Shown piece after piece: positions 1 through 10,858 of a stretch of DNA of 64,000 nt (position 1 is the first letter of the stretch; every line of letters begins with the position of its first letter). Origin of the DNA: Manihot esculenta (Eukaryota > Streptophyta > Magnoliopsida > Malpighiales > Euphorbiaceae); the NCBI RefSeq assembly GCF_001659605.2, contig NC_035177.2, positions 32,008,136 through 32,072,135 of the forward strand, written 5' to 3'. A program made the position numbers and the translations under genes. The notes under the pieces are model-generated. The model was not told where the DNA came from, ran no database searches, and saw nothing but the letters and a program-made list of their open reading frames with translations.

Positions 1-331
1 ACAAAAAACAACATGGCTGCCTTTGTCCTAAAAGAGCCAAAACAATAAGGTTAACGTCCAGTTCAACCCAAGAAAAAAAGCTTCTCTTTCTTCCGAGAGG
101 GATAAGTTAACATGTGCCATATTGAAATGTGCTCTACTAAAAATGGAAACTTTTTATTGCCAAAATCTCTTTGGCTTAGCATTCACATTTCACAACGTGC
201 CTTATTACAAAAGCTAGCTGTATCATGCTAATAACTTAGTTAGCTTTATTTTCTTTTCTTTTTTTTTTTCAAAAAAAAAAAGAAATTTCATAATTAACTA
301 GCTAGCCCTTCCCAAACTTTTGTAAGAAATA

Positions 332-392
<61 letters not shown>

Positions 393-1292
393 TTGTTAAT
401 TAATTTATTTTTACCTTGGACTGGGGATCTATCGTCTTGCCATGATCTCAAAATTCTACCTTGGTGGTTCATACCTAAAAATTCAAGTCTCTCAATCATC
501 TTAATAGTTTTTTTTTTGTTAAACACTCTTTTTTCTTTTTCCGGGATTTTATAGGAGGAGGAAAAAAATTCCTCTTCAAATAATATGATCTTGATGATCT
601 TGGTTTGTAGTTGATGATTTTCTTCGTAAGAAAATTGTATGTCAATGGACAAATGATTTAGATGATTTTTCATGTGCACACTACATGGAGGATAGGTCCA
701 TTGGGAATGATGTACCCGAGCTCCATCATATATAACACCTAACTAGAGTGGAAATAAAAGAAAGAAAAATAAAAAAAAGGAGAAATCACCTTTTCGAGGG
801 AAAACAAAGATTCCTGTTAGGACTACATGGTATAATCAATTTATGAAATAGAAAAGAGAAAACAAAAAATATAGAAAAATGAGAAACTTAAATTCAAAAA
901 CCAAAAGAAGAAATTAAGAATAATCATGGATTTTTAATAGCCAAGAAAAATTCAAGAACACCATTGGCAAAATCAAAATTTTTTTCTAGCCATAAGTTTC
1001 TAAAACCCCCATGTGTTGCTAATCCATTTTCATGGCTAGGAAAAACTCCAACCACACATCTCTACTTCTCTCTCTCTCCACTCGAAAGCTATACAAATAG
1101 GGATTCTGATGAAATAATCGAGCTTAGATGAATAGAAACCAAGTATTATATGAGTCTCTCTTCCCTAGCTTTCCACCATTAGAAGAGAAGTGTAGCAAAG
1201 TTTAAACACTTTAGTGTTGTTTTACGTATTTTTATGTTATTTTTTAGCTTATTATATATGAAAAACTTAGAATATTATATATATTTACGTAC
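1..1292. other. No third MYB exon found; AT-rich sequence with (AT)n
   Basis: On the minus strand this lies immediately 3' of MYB exon 2 and starts with its splice donor, so it is formally intron 2 and beyond. I searched both strands by eye for a sequence encoding the end of R3 and found none. A minus-strand open frame at about 420-680 encodes no family I recognise. Confidence 0.5.
329..389. repeat. (AT)n microsatellite
   Basis: About 60 bases of almost pure AT dinucleotide, with one G near position 337. It lies in the presumed second intron or 3' flank of the MYB gene. Confidence 0.9.
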
Positions 1293-1673
1293 CTGTTTCC
1301 CCACTTAGCATGCAGTTCCATGATCAAGAGCTGTTCCTCAGGAGTTATGTTCCCTCTTCGAACGTCTGGCCGGAGATAGTTCAGCCACCGGAGCCTGCAA
1401 CTCTTTCCAGTACGTTTCAGACCTGCCAAGGATGATCGGTTATCGGTTTTTTTATAGGCTTTTATTTTTTTGGATGATAAGCTAGGGTTTCTGTAAAAAG
1501 AAAAAGAAGTGCATATATAGAGAATAATATTATATACCAGCAGCTTTAGCGAGAGAGTTCCATGCACCTTCTCCATGGTTAGCGATGTAGTTGATCAAGA
1601 TCATGTCTTCTTCCATGGTCCATGGCCCTTTTCTCACTTCAGCTTCCTCGGAGATGCATGGCTTTTTGTCCAT
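1293..1673 (-). CDS. R2R3-MYB transcription factor, exons 1-2 only (subgroup 20-like)
   Basis: Two exons are seen: 1538-1673 (136 nt, ATG at 1673-1671) and 1293-1422 (130 nt). Both have GT donors, and the exon 2 acceptor is AG. A 130-nt second exon is the usual size in plant R2R3-MYBs. The protein begins MDKKPC, then [20 protein letters not shown], the R2 repeat with its spaced tryptophans. It continues [20 protein letters not shown] into R3, up to ELHAKWGNR. This wording is typical of subgroup 20 (Arabidopsis MYB2/62/108/112/116 group), which are DNA-binding regulators of hormone, phosphate and stress responses. The rest of R3 (the WSKIA...GRTDNEIKN part) and the C-terminal region are missing. 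They should lie below position 1293, but I do not find them in the 1292 bases available. Either intron 2 runs off the window edge or the gene is truncated. The MYB identity is secure; the subgroup is inferred. Confidence 0.85.
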
Positions 1674-1762
1674 TTTCTTTAGAGAGACAGAGAGAGAGTG
1701 AAAGAGAAAGAGAGAGAGGCTGTGAGAAAGATAATGAGATAGTGAAGGCATCTGCTGTGCGT

Positions 1763-1768
1763 TTTATA
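1763..1768 (-). promoter_or_regulatory. Putative TATA box of the MYB gene
   Basis: Read on the minus strand the site is TATAAA, about 90 bases upstream of the MYB start codon. Between them lies a CT-rich leader (GA-rich on the plus strand, about 1678-1735), a common form of plant 5' untranslated region. Position and sequence support it; transcription start is not known. Confidence 0.4.
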
Positions 1769-1774
1769 GAGGCA

Positions 1775-4080
1775 ATCTAGTTTATAAAAATTTGTTTAGT
1801 TTGTAATTGTTATTAATCAAATGTTTAATGAAAACTTTTGACCTAACTATGATCTTAATAACAGTCCATGCATGCATGCATATGCATGGCTACATTTTAA
1901 TTAAATAATTAATTTCTTTGGATAATATTTAACAACCAATAGAACGTAAACACACTGATGACTCATTATCGTAGCATATGCTTGTGAAATAAAATATCCA
2001 AGAGAAAGAATGAAATTAAAGTATGAATTAAACAAAGTTGGATGGTTTAATTCTCTCAAATATTTACTTTTTAATGAATCGATTCAATATAAATAAAATT
2101 TAACTTCAATTCTTAAAAAAAATAAAAAAAAAATACAAGTTATGTTATTCGAATAAACTGAGCATACTGAATTCTCACTTTGATCATAAATTCTACAAGT
2201 GAAACTCTCTTTTTTTTTTTTAAGAAAAATTGCCACTTTACCACATTTTTATTATAATCATCTGTTAATTAGGATAAAAAATTACAGAATTGATTAGATT
2301 TCGTTCTTCTTGAAGGTGGCAAGGTTAAGAGTTTCAGGCGTGGGAAGAGGAGAGATAAATAAAAAAAATTTAATCAATTTTGGCAAATCAGGCCATTATC
2401 TGGCAATTCGATTGAGGCCAACGACGGACTTCCATATCTATGTCAGCTTCATTTTTTTTCAAACTAACCATGTCTCGATCGAACATTGGATAACACCCTT
2501 TTTAAAAATAATAAACAAATCAAAATCATTAACGTAGTTTTCATAATAAATTATATTCTATCGACTATATCGAGTGCATATAAAATCATTAACAGATCTA
2601 CTGTCCTTAAGCCTGAAAATCAAATTTTGCTTTTTTGACCTAGTTCCTAATGAATTACCTAAATATGATTGAGAGGTTAAATAATTAAAACAAATTGTGA
2701 AGATATTAATGATGATGTAATGAAGCTCGAGAAATATTTTTGGAATTGTTGATAATTAATGAGACTACTGTAGAGAATTTAGAAACTAAAATTAGACCTA
2801 AAGAGCTAGACTTAGATTAAGTATTCTAGAAAGGATATATTTGTTGAATTTATTAAATATGATACGCATTTAAACATTTTCGCTTATTTTTCAGCTAGGT
2901 GTATTATTTGTTGAGATGTAGAGTTTAATAATATATTATGAATTGTACACTATATTCTATCATCGAGAATTCAATTACGCGTGAATTTTTTGCGATTTAT
3001 TTTTTTTTTTTATGTTTTTCTCTAAACATATAAATATGTAATATTCTAGTGTATTTTATTCAAAAATTTATAAAAAAAAAAATTTAACCATTGTAGACAT
3101 AGTTAAATTGATAAATCACGTTTATTTATTTTTTGCGCTTATTTATTGGTAAACTTTATTTTTCGCGCTTATTCTTTAATTATAAAGTTATAGTATAAAA
3201 AAACTATGATTATGGTTATATATTACCATAGTATAAAAGAAATTAAATAAGGATAAAATTATCAATTTATATGTTATTATAGTATTTATGAGACAAAGAG
3301 GGTATATATATATATATATATTTAAAAAAGATTATGTGTGGTTAAGCATATAATAAGGACAATTAATGCATTATTGAGAGAGATGCTAGCCAACCCAAGT
3401 TTCTGTTATGATTAATGTTTAAGTATATAAACTTTTATATTCTAGATTTTTTAGCAATTTTTAATTTTGAATTTATAACAAATGGTTAATATAACCTATC
3501 AAAAACAATTTAATTTATCTTCGAAAATGATAGTATGGCAATTTTTTTCTATTTAGACATGCAATATTTGTCTCTTAAAATTAAGCAATGTCAAATATAT
3601 ATTTGTGATTAATTATATTTAGATGTAAAAAAAATAGATAAAATTTATATATTTATATAAAATATATAAAGATAATGTTATTATAAGAATAAATTTAAGA
3701 CAATAATTATAAAATAACATCGTGTATACTTAAACTGTAATTCTATGTTAATAATAATGATTTGAGAATTACAGTAAAATAACGATATAGATATAGAAAG
3801 TGTGAATATAAAATAAATTATTTATTAAAATATATTATTATATATAATAAAAATTAAATTTTCTTTATAATAATAGTAAACTATTATTAAATAAAATAAG
3901 TTATTTTAATAGTATTAAAAAAATAATTTTACTATTACTACTAAAATATTATTGTTTAATTAAATATTAAAAGATAGTAAAAACTTCATAAGACAAACCT
4001 TAAGTATCAATTATAATAATTTTTTGAAATAGTTAGGTTCATTTGTGCTTTAATATATTAGTATAAATCAATGGGGTTAA
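1775..4080. other. AT-rich intergenic DNA, nothing recognised
   Basis: It contains short A and T runs, ATGCATGC-type words near 1868 and a short TA repeat near 3302-3322. A 75-codon open frame at 2310-2537 shows no domain or compositional support. No gene or intact transposon is seen. Confidence 0.6.
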
Positions 4081-4084
4081 TTAA

Positions 4085-4915
4085 TATCCTCAATTATTAA
4101 TGCAATAATATTATAATAATTCTAAATTTTGTATTTTTTTTAATAATTGTACTCTTAATTTTTTTAATAAAATATTTTATTTTAATGATATTTTTATAAT
4201 TATACTCTAATAATTGTATCCTTAATTTTTTTTAACAAAATATTCTATATTAACAATATTTTTATAATTATACACTTTGTTCACATTCTAACAAAGAAAT
4301 TCCATTTTAGCATAAGAAAACATAAAAAATTCTCAAATTAAAAAAAAAATAATTAGAGTAATATTTAAATTTAAAAATAGAAATAGAAATAAATAAATAA
4401 ATTTTTTACTCGTGATTAAACCTCCAAAATTCAATAGAAACGAAGATGGATGGAACAATTTAAGATGAGGATGCCATCAAATTCAATGAAACAAATATTT
4501 TCGTAGTCAAATGGAAAGAGTTTTGCATCGACACCAAATATCACATATACAAATCTATAAATGTATAATATATTTCAATCAATGTTAATACTGAAATTAA
4601 TAATTATCGATCTATGATTTAAGACATCACTTTTAAAAATTACATAAAATAAAAAAAAAAAATTTTTTATCACTATCTCCCTTAAAATTTCAATATTACT
4701 CTATTTAAAATTTCTCTTTATTACTCTAAAGATTTTTTATGTCGAAATGGTTTTCACCATTAATTTTTAACGAGAATATAAATAAATGATACAATTATAA
4801 AAATATCATTAATATAAAGTATTTTTTATGAAAAAAAGAATTAAGAGTAGAATTATAAAAAAAAAATACAAAGTTTTAAATTTTTATTAACATTTCCATT
4901 ATTAATTAAAAATGT
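4085..4915. mobile_element. Long inverted-repeat (foldback/MITE-like) element
   Basis: The left arm (about 4085-4370) and right arm (about 4655-4915) are imperfect reverse complements over more than 200 bases. Shared blocks in the same order include TAATTGTACTCTTAATT, AATGATATTTTTATAATT, CATAAAAAATTCT and AGAGTAATATT. The left arm also has a tandem duplication of about 69 bases (4141-4208 and 4209-4277). There is no coding capacity. Boundaries are approximate and no target duplication was identified. High AT content inflates apparent similarity, but the ordered matches argue for a real inverted repeat. Confidence 0.5.
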
Positions 4916-5097
4916 AACTAAAAAAAATCCAAAAATATAAAAGCATGAAATGAGATAATGTTTAAGCAGTTTTCCTTAAATCTTAATTGAAAGACTAATT
5001 CCTAACAAAATAAATCAATCAAGTATAAACCACTCATAATCTTGATTATAAAAGGAAAGTATTCTACATATTGAATGCATGACCAAAGTATCAAATA

Positions 5098-5586
5098 TGA
5101 TGATCTGAGATCCAAAAAATGAGGTTTTATAAGGGTTGTCTAAGTTTAGTCTGAGAGGAGAATACTCCTCTCCTTTTATTCTTTTCCTTCGTCTGTCAGT
5201 GACGTGTAACGGCCTCACTATCATTGGACCACCTGTCTCTGCCATACTGATACAGACGTACGAGAATATCAGATATCTGCTTCATGCGTAACGGCCATTT
5301 AATTCTCCCCTGGCACGCATGCGGATGGACCCACCGAGTAGACGGACTGGCTACTTTTTTTCCTCCGGACTGGGCTTGAAAGTGAGATTAGGGCTGGAGC
5401 CCAAAGTAGGTCTGTTCTTAGGGTCGAAAGAACTGGGCCGACCTAATTGAAAGACTTAGAGGGAGTCCGGTCTTAAAGCTGAGCGGGCTAGACCTGATTC
5501 ATTTGGGAGGCTTAAGGGCCTTCGGGTAAATAGCTGTTATCATAGGCCAGGCCTCAGACCGGGATAGTAAAATCCAGCGATCATCA
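5098..5586 (-). mobile_element. Solo LTR of a Tat-like Ty3/gypsy element
   Basis: Read on the minus strand it starts TGATGATCGCTGGATTT and ends GGATCTCAGATCATCA. These are the same head and tail as the LTRs of the element at 38914-50660, so the family is the same or close. It is flanked by AAATA at 5093-5097 and 5587-5591, a 5-bp target-site duplication. There is no internal region. This is the product expected from recombination between the two LTRs of a former full element. GC content is well above the flanks. It contains a TATA-like, purine-rich AAAAGGAGAGGAG stretch where the intact LTR has its AAAAGGGGATA promoter-like box. Confidence 0.88.
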
Positions 5587-5591
5587 AAATA

Positions 5592-6365
5592 TAATGCATA
5601 TTCATCATTACTACAATAAATCTAAGGTTTTACGTCACGCCTGCCTTATATCAAGAACTAGAAAAATATTCTAGGGATGTCAAAATAAATAATATTATAA
5701 ATTACATATTTATTTCATAAGTTTTAATTTTTTTAAAAAATATCATATGTTTTATTTTTTTTTAAAAAAAATATCATATGTTATTAAATCAAAATTCAAG
5801 AAAAAGTGAAAATTTAGGTGTAATTAAATATAAATCACTATGCATAAAAATTTAGATACTGTATACATATATTATATAAATATTTTTTTTTAAACTTTTG
5901 AGCTGTGTACATCGCTCTTTCACTTTGTGAAATTTATTTATCATGTTGTTTGCATTAATTTTTTAAATAAAATTTTCTTTTAATATAGATAATCAAGAAT
6001 TGAAATATAAGCTTTAATTTAAAACATTGAAATCGAAATTTTTTAAAATATTTAGAGTAACTAATTAGTTGATAAATAAATAAAGTGACGGTCTAATAGA
6101 AAAACTTTCAATTCATAAAGAAAATGATACTACTTAACAAATAGTAAAACGATATAAATCGAATAATGGTCGAACCACTGCTTTAATAGATCAGATCAAA
6201 TAACTTATCAGAATAGATGATCATTTAATATAGACTAGGTCGGACGAAAAATTAGATGACTATTTTAAAAATTAGGTCGGACGAATATTTAAAATTTTAT
6301 TTTTTTATTTATGTACTAGTTATATAAAGATAATTGAAGAATTTTCTGTTTCCTAACTTACATGT
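5592..6365. other. AT-rich spacer, nothing recognised
   Basis: Between the solo LTR and the MULE-type MITE there is only AT-rich sequence with no long open frame and no repeat I recognise. Confidence 0.6.
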
Positions 6366-6540
6366 TTTATATTAGGGAGATTTACAATTTAGTCCATGAA
6401 TATTGCCATTATTAACAAGTCAGTCCCTATATTTTTAGAAACCTATTAAAACGTCCTTATTTTTTCTCTCCGTCAACAAAATAGTCATTCCGTCTATTTT
6501 TGCCGTTAAAAATATAGTAAAAGACTAAATTACCCTCCAT

Positions 6541-7100
6541 TATTTTTCTCCTCCTCCTCTTTCTCCTCCTCTTTCCTTTTCTTCTTCATTAATTCTTCCT
6601 CCTGCTTCTACTTCTTCTTCTGCTTCTGCTTCTTCTGCTTCTTCTGCTTCTTCTTCTCCTCCTTCTTCTCCTCCTTCTTCTTCTTTTGCTTCTTTTTCTT
6701 CTTTTTCTTATTTTTCTTCTCCTTCTTCTTCTTCTTCTTCTTCTTCTTTTTCTTCTTTTTTTTTTTCTTCTTCTTCTTCTCCTTCTCCTTCTTCTCTTTC
6801 TTCTTCTTCTTCTTCTTCTTCTTCTTCTTCTTCTTCTTCTTCTTCTTCTTCTTCTTCTTCTTTTTTTTGCTTCTTTTTCTTCTTTCTCTTCTTCTTCTTC
6901 TTCTTCTCTTTCTTCTCCTTCTTCTTCTCCTTCTTCTCCTTCTTCTTCTTCTTCTTTTTCTTCTTTTTTTTTTCTTCTTTTTCTTCTTTCTCTTCTTCTT
7001 CTTCTCCTTCTTCTTCTTCTTCTTTTTCTTCTTTTTTTTTCTTCTTTTTCTTCTTTCTCTTCTTCTTCGTCTCCTTCTTCTTCTTCTTCTTTTTCTTCTT
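6541..7100. repeat. CTT/TTC microsatellite, polypyrimidine tract
   Basis: About 560 bases are almost pure pyrimidine, mostly CTT triplets with CCT, TTTC and TGC interruptions. A short GGA run follows at about 7103-7138. The open frames across it (182 and 91 codons, Leu/Ser/Phe runs) are artefacts of the repeat. Long mirror-like polypurine-polypyrimidine tracts can form triplex (H-) DNA. Confidence 0.95.
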
Positions 7101-7140
7101 TTGAGGAGGAGGAGGAGGAGGAGGAGGAGGAGGAGGAGAT

Positions 7141-7445
7141 AGGGACTATTTTGCTGATAAAAAGAAACGATAATGACGTTTTAATAGATGTGAGAAAAGA
7201 TATGAACTATTTTGTTGACAAAAAGAAACAATAATGACTTTTTAATAGATTTCTAAAAATATAGAAAGGGACGATTTCGTTGACAGAAAGAAACGATGAG
7301 GAATGACTATTTCGTTGATAGAAAGAAACGATAAGTACGTTTTAATATATATGAGAAAAGATAGAGATTATTTTATTGACAGAAAGAAACGATAAGGACG
7401 TTTTAATAGATATGAAAAAAGATAAAAACGTTTTAATAGATTTTT
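7141..7445. repeat. Tandem repeats derived from the MITE terminal repeat
   Basis: Four to five imperfect units repeat the order 'GACTATTTCGTTGA - GAAAGAAACGATAAG - ACGTTTTAATAGAT'. The same words occur once in the right terminal repeat at about 7579-7630, so the units look like amplified pieces of the element's own end. Confidence 0.75.
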
Positions 7446-7702
7446 AAAAATGTAAGGACTAACTTGTTAATAATAATAATATCCAAGGACTAAATAAAGA
7501 ATTTTATTTGAGGGTAAAATTGGATTTTAAAATTTTTCTCTCTCTTCCTTTATCTAATTTTAACGGAAAAGAGGACGGAATGACTATTTCGTTGATGGAA
7601 AAAAAACATAAGGACGTTTTAATAGGTTTCTAAAAATACAGGGACTGACTTGTTAATAATGACAATAGTCAGGGACTAAATTGTAAATCTTTCTTTATAT
7701 TA

Positions 7703-10089
7703 TAATAATAGCTATATATTATGATGCATACTTTTTTAGAATAGTCATATATAATTGTATATAAATATATTTTTTTAAAAAAATAAAATTTGAGTAAGTA
7801 TTATATCAACCACTCTATTCCAATTAAATTTTTTTGTTACGCCACATAATTATAATTTTTTTATTAAAATGATGGTGATTAAAATTTAAAATTTTTTGTT
7901 TGTTTAAGATTAAAAAAAAGCAGTTATCGAATATTCCCTATTAAAAAAAAAGATTAAACAGTAGATAAAATAATTAAAAACTATTAAAAGAATTTTTGTC
8001 AGAATTTGTATTATTAAAAATAAGTTAAAGAAATAGTATTAAACACGAGTAATTAATTATAGTAGGCAATTGAATACTATATTTTAGATTTTTAATTAAA
8101 GACTCTTTGAAATAAAATTTTAATTAATTGGTTTATTTTATGGATCTTTTAAATAAAAATTAATAAGTGATTTTTTAAATCATATATTAAATTTTTATAT
8201 GGTATCAATCAATTTGAGTGGCCATTATAAAAAATTAAAATAAAATTTAATAGATTATATATAAATATATACAAATTTTCTTTGAAGCTTGGAGCCAGCT
8301 CCCCCTCCCCTGTTTCCTGCCTTGCCTTATACGCTGTTAAAAATTATTGGGCATAAATTCTATGACTTATAGCCTTTAACAATAATTTCACAACACTATA
8401 ATTATAGACAATATTATGTACTATTTATTATTTTAATATTTAAATAAATTATTTTAATATTATTTATTATTTTATATATCTATTATAAAAAAATAACCAT
8501 AAAATTAAATTATCAACCATGTATTAAATATTTAAAATATCGATAATAAAATTATTAATTTTTTATCGATAAAAACTCGTAATTTTATTTTTGATCTGAT
8601 GTTAAAAAAATTATTAAAATTAAAATTGGATAATTTATTATAAACTTTAGTTTTATGATGTAAATTTTCCTGATAAGATTTCATTAAAGTCTGGATTTAT
8701 TATAGTGAAACCAACCCACATGGATCATTAAACTCAGTTTTAAAATAATGTGATGCAAATTTTCTTGACTTTGATTGTGTGTGTATTTATATATGAATTA
8801 ATTATTTATTAAATAATAATGTTAAAATATTACGTTGAAATTATAAATTTCTTCTAATATTACATGAGATGGCCCAGTCATCATCAAACTTATTATATTT
8901 ATAATAATTAAAAGTATTAATCAAACAAATTTGAGAGAGTGATTATGACAAAACTTGTATCCTCTTCATTAATTAAAGTTCCAATTTCCATGGGGTAATT
9001 TTCCTTAACATGATTATTTTGTTGCTTTCTGATAAAAGGAAAGTCTTAAATCAATCAAATACTTAATAGTTAAGACAAATTTTTTTTTAAAAAAAATTAA
9101 TTATTATTAATAATAATTAGTGGGTATTAGTGGCTTGAAATTTCCTTGAGGAAAGTATTAATAGCAATAGCATGTGATGACAACCAATAACCTCAAATTG
9201 GAAGCCAATTAGAAGCCAGACATTACAAAAAAAAAGACTTAATTCAACTATAAATATAATTTGTGGCTAATGCAATTCACCAAAAAAAAAAAAAATACAA
9301 ATACAATTTGTGGCTAATATTTAGATTAAGCTATCCTCAACTATGGAAAGAGACTTGATGATTCTTTATAGATTTTTCATCATTTGGAGCATGTTATCTT
9401 TAAAAATATATTATTTTTGAAACATTTTTTTTTCCAAAAAATAGTTGAACTTCAATGAAAAACCAATCTCCTAGTTAGGGAAATTAATTCAATTTGATAT
9501 TTATATATAGCTCATGAAAAAAATTAGTTGATGATCACATGCAATTTTTTTTTTGATTTGGTTGTTTTGGATTTGTGTGATTGCTTTGAGGGATAAGAAA
9601 CTTCATAATTAATTAGCTTGTGGGGTACATCTAGAGTAGCTTGAAGTGGCTTCGTTTTGCTATAATTATACAATAAATGCACTTTAAGGTATTTGTCTAA
9701 TTTTCTTAGTTCAATTTGCTAATTTTAGAGATTAAGAATGTGTATTTTTTTTTTTCCTTTAAAGATAAGGATGAGAGTTTCAGGAGTTTTTCGATAAACA
9801 AGTATTTTATTAATAAGATTACTCGTAAAATTTTAGTATGAAAGATTCAATTAAATCTAGTCATTAGACTTCATTGGTATTACCTTACTTAGAAACCATC
9901 ATGTTAAATGAAAAAATATAGTAAAAAAGTACAACAAAAAAGCTCATATACATAACAGTTTTAATACAAAAAAAGCAAAAAAATCACAGAACTCAAATCC
10001 GAATGATAAACTAAGATAAAGAAAATGATTAGACACACTACAAAGCAAAAGACATTATACGGCAACAAGAGTCGTATAGAACTCCAGCA
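7703..10089. other. AT-rich intergenic DNA
   Basis: No gene is seen. There is a short GC-richer patch at about 8287-8333, and long A/T runs elsewhere. No intact transposon ends were found. Confidence 0.6.
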
Positions 10090-10335
10090 GTTAGAAGAAG
10101 AAAGTAATGAAATCTTTAAATTTGTTAACATACTGCTTAGTAAGAGCGTCTGTAATGGAATTTCCACTTCTTAGAGTATAGCAAAATGTAGTATGTGGAA
10201 TCATTTGGAGAAGGAACTAATTAAGTTTACAGATTGATTCAAGCACAAGGACATTCATCCAAATTACTTATCAAGAAAATTACCATATTGGAATTAGATA
10301 CAATAATGAAATCAAATGTCCTAAAAAATGGAAAT
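10090..10335 (-). pseudogene. RNase H-domain (RVT_3-like) relic, C-terminal part
   Basis: On the minus strand, in changing frames, it reads FDFIIVSNSNMVIFLISNLD, then further on SGNSITDALTKQ. The latter resembles the end of plant RNase H-like domains found in LINE pol proteins and their relics (REANxxADALAK type). Stops and frame changes show decay. The same relic resumes after the Tat element at 20040, sharing its 5-bp target duplication, so the retrotransposon split it. The assignment is by pattern only. Confidence 0.4.
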
Positions 10336-10788
10336 CGATGACTATTGGGCTCCAGACCACTAGACCTACAACAGCCCAAATCAAAGAGGCCTAGGCCAAT
10401 CTAATACAAATCCATAGCGCATTGAATAGGACAAAACTCATGCCAGTTTAGACCTGATTCCACAGGCTGGATAAGATTTGAATGAGCTTGGGGCAATTAG
10501 GCCCAACCAACTATCAACCTCCGTATAAAAACAAAGCTCGCAATAATAGGGATCATGTCCAAAGAGTGCCAAAGGGAATTAAATAGCCATCTAATGAGAA
10601 TCAGAATATAGTACTCATAAACAGGCTACCCGTGTGAAGATGGCAGATAGGTATGGGTGTAGGTCGGTGGAAGTATACCTGAAAAGACAAAAGGGGATGA
10701 AAATAAAAAGGAGAGGAGGAGAAAATAAAGACTCAACTTACCATAATACACTTAATCTAAAACCCATTTTTTAGATTACAAAATATCA
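10336..10788 (+). repeat. 5' LTR of the old Tat-like element
   Basis: It starts CGATGAC, a decayed form of the family head TGATGAC, and ends AAAATATCA just before the primer-binding site. From 10515 onward it matches the truncated 3' LTR at 19771-20039, including the AAAAAGGAGAGGA block. Confidence 0.82.
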
Positions 10789-10790
10789 AT

Positions 10791-10809
10791 TGGTGCCGTC
10801 TGTGGGAAC
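10791..10809 (+). promoter_or_regulatory. tRNA primer-binding site (mutated)
   Basis: TGGTGCCGTCTGTGGGAAC follows the LTR by two bases. The younger element has TGGCGCCGTCTGTGGG. The first nine bases of that form are complementary to a tRNA-Asp 3' end; the old copy has a C-to-T change. Confidence 0.7.
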
Positions 10810-10858
10810 GAAGGGATCTTAACATCACCGGAGTTCTCATTCAACCATTGAGATCCAC

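Larger units (their letters stand above)
6375..7693. mobile_element. Mutator-like MITE with long terminal inverted repeats
   Basis: The left end reads AGATTTACAATTTAGTCC and the right end is its reverse complement. Similarity continues inward for about 150 bases (AACAAGTCAGTCCCT, TTTTTAGAAACCTATTAAAA and CAAAATAGTCATTCCGTC on the left, with close counterparts on the right). It is flanked by a perfect 9-bp repeat, TTTATATTA, at 6366-6374 and 7694-7702. A 9-bp target duplication with long terminal repeats points to the Mutator superfamily. No transposase is encoded, so it is non-autonomous. The centre is a giant pyrimidine tract and tandem repeats, described separately. Confidence 0.85.

Noticed and set aside
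302..679. Minus-strand 125-codon frame as the missing MYB exon 3
   Set aside because: It lacks every expected R3 residue (WSKIA, GRTDNEIKN) and ends in translated AT repeat.
6686..7234. Leu/Ser/Phe-rich open frames of 182 and 91 codons
   Set aside because: They are translations of the CTT microsatellite; a pure triplet repeat stays open in every frame and has no gene features.
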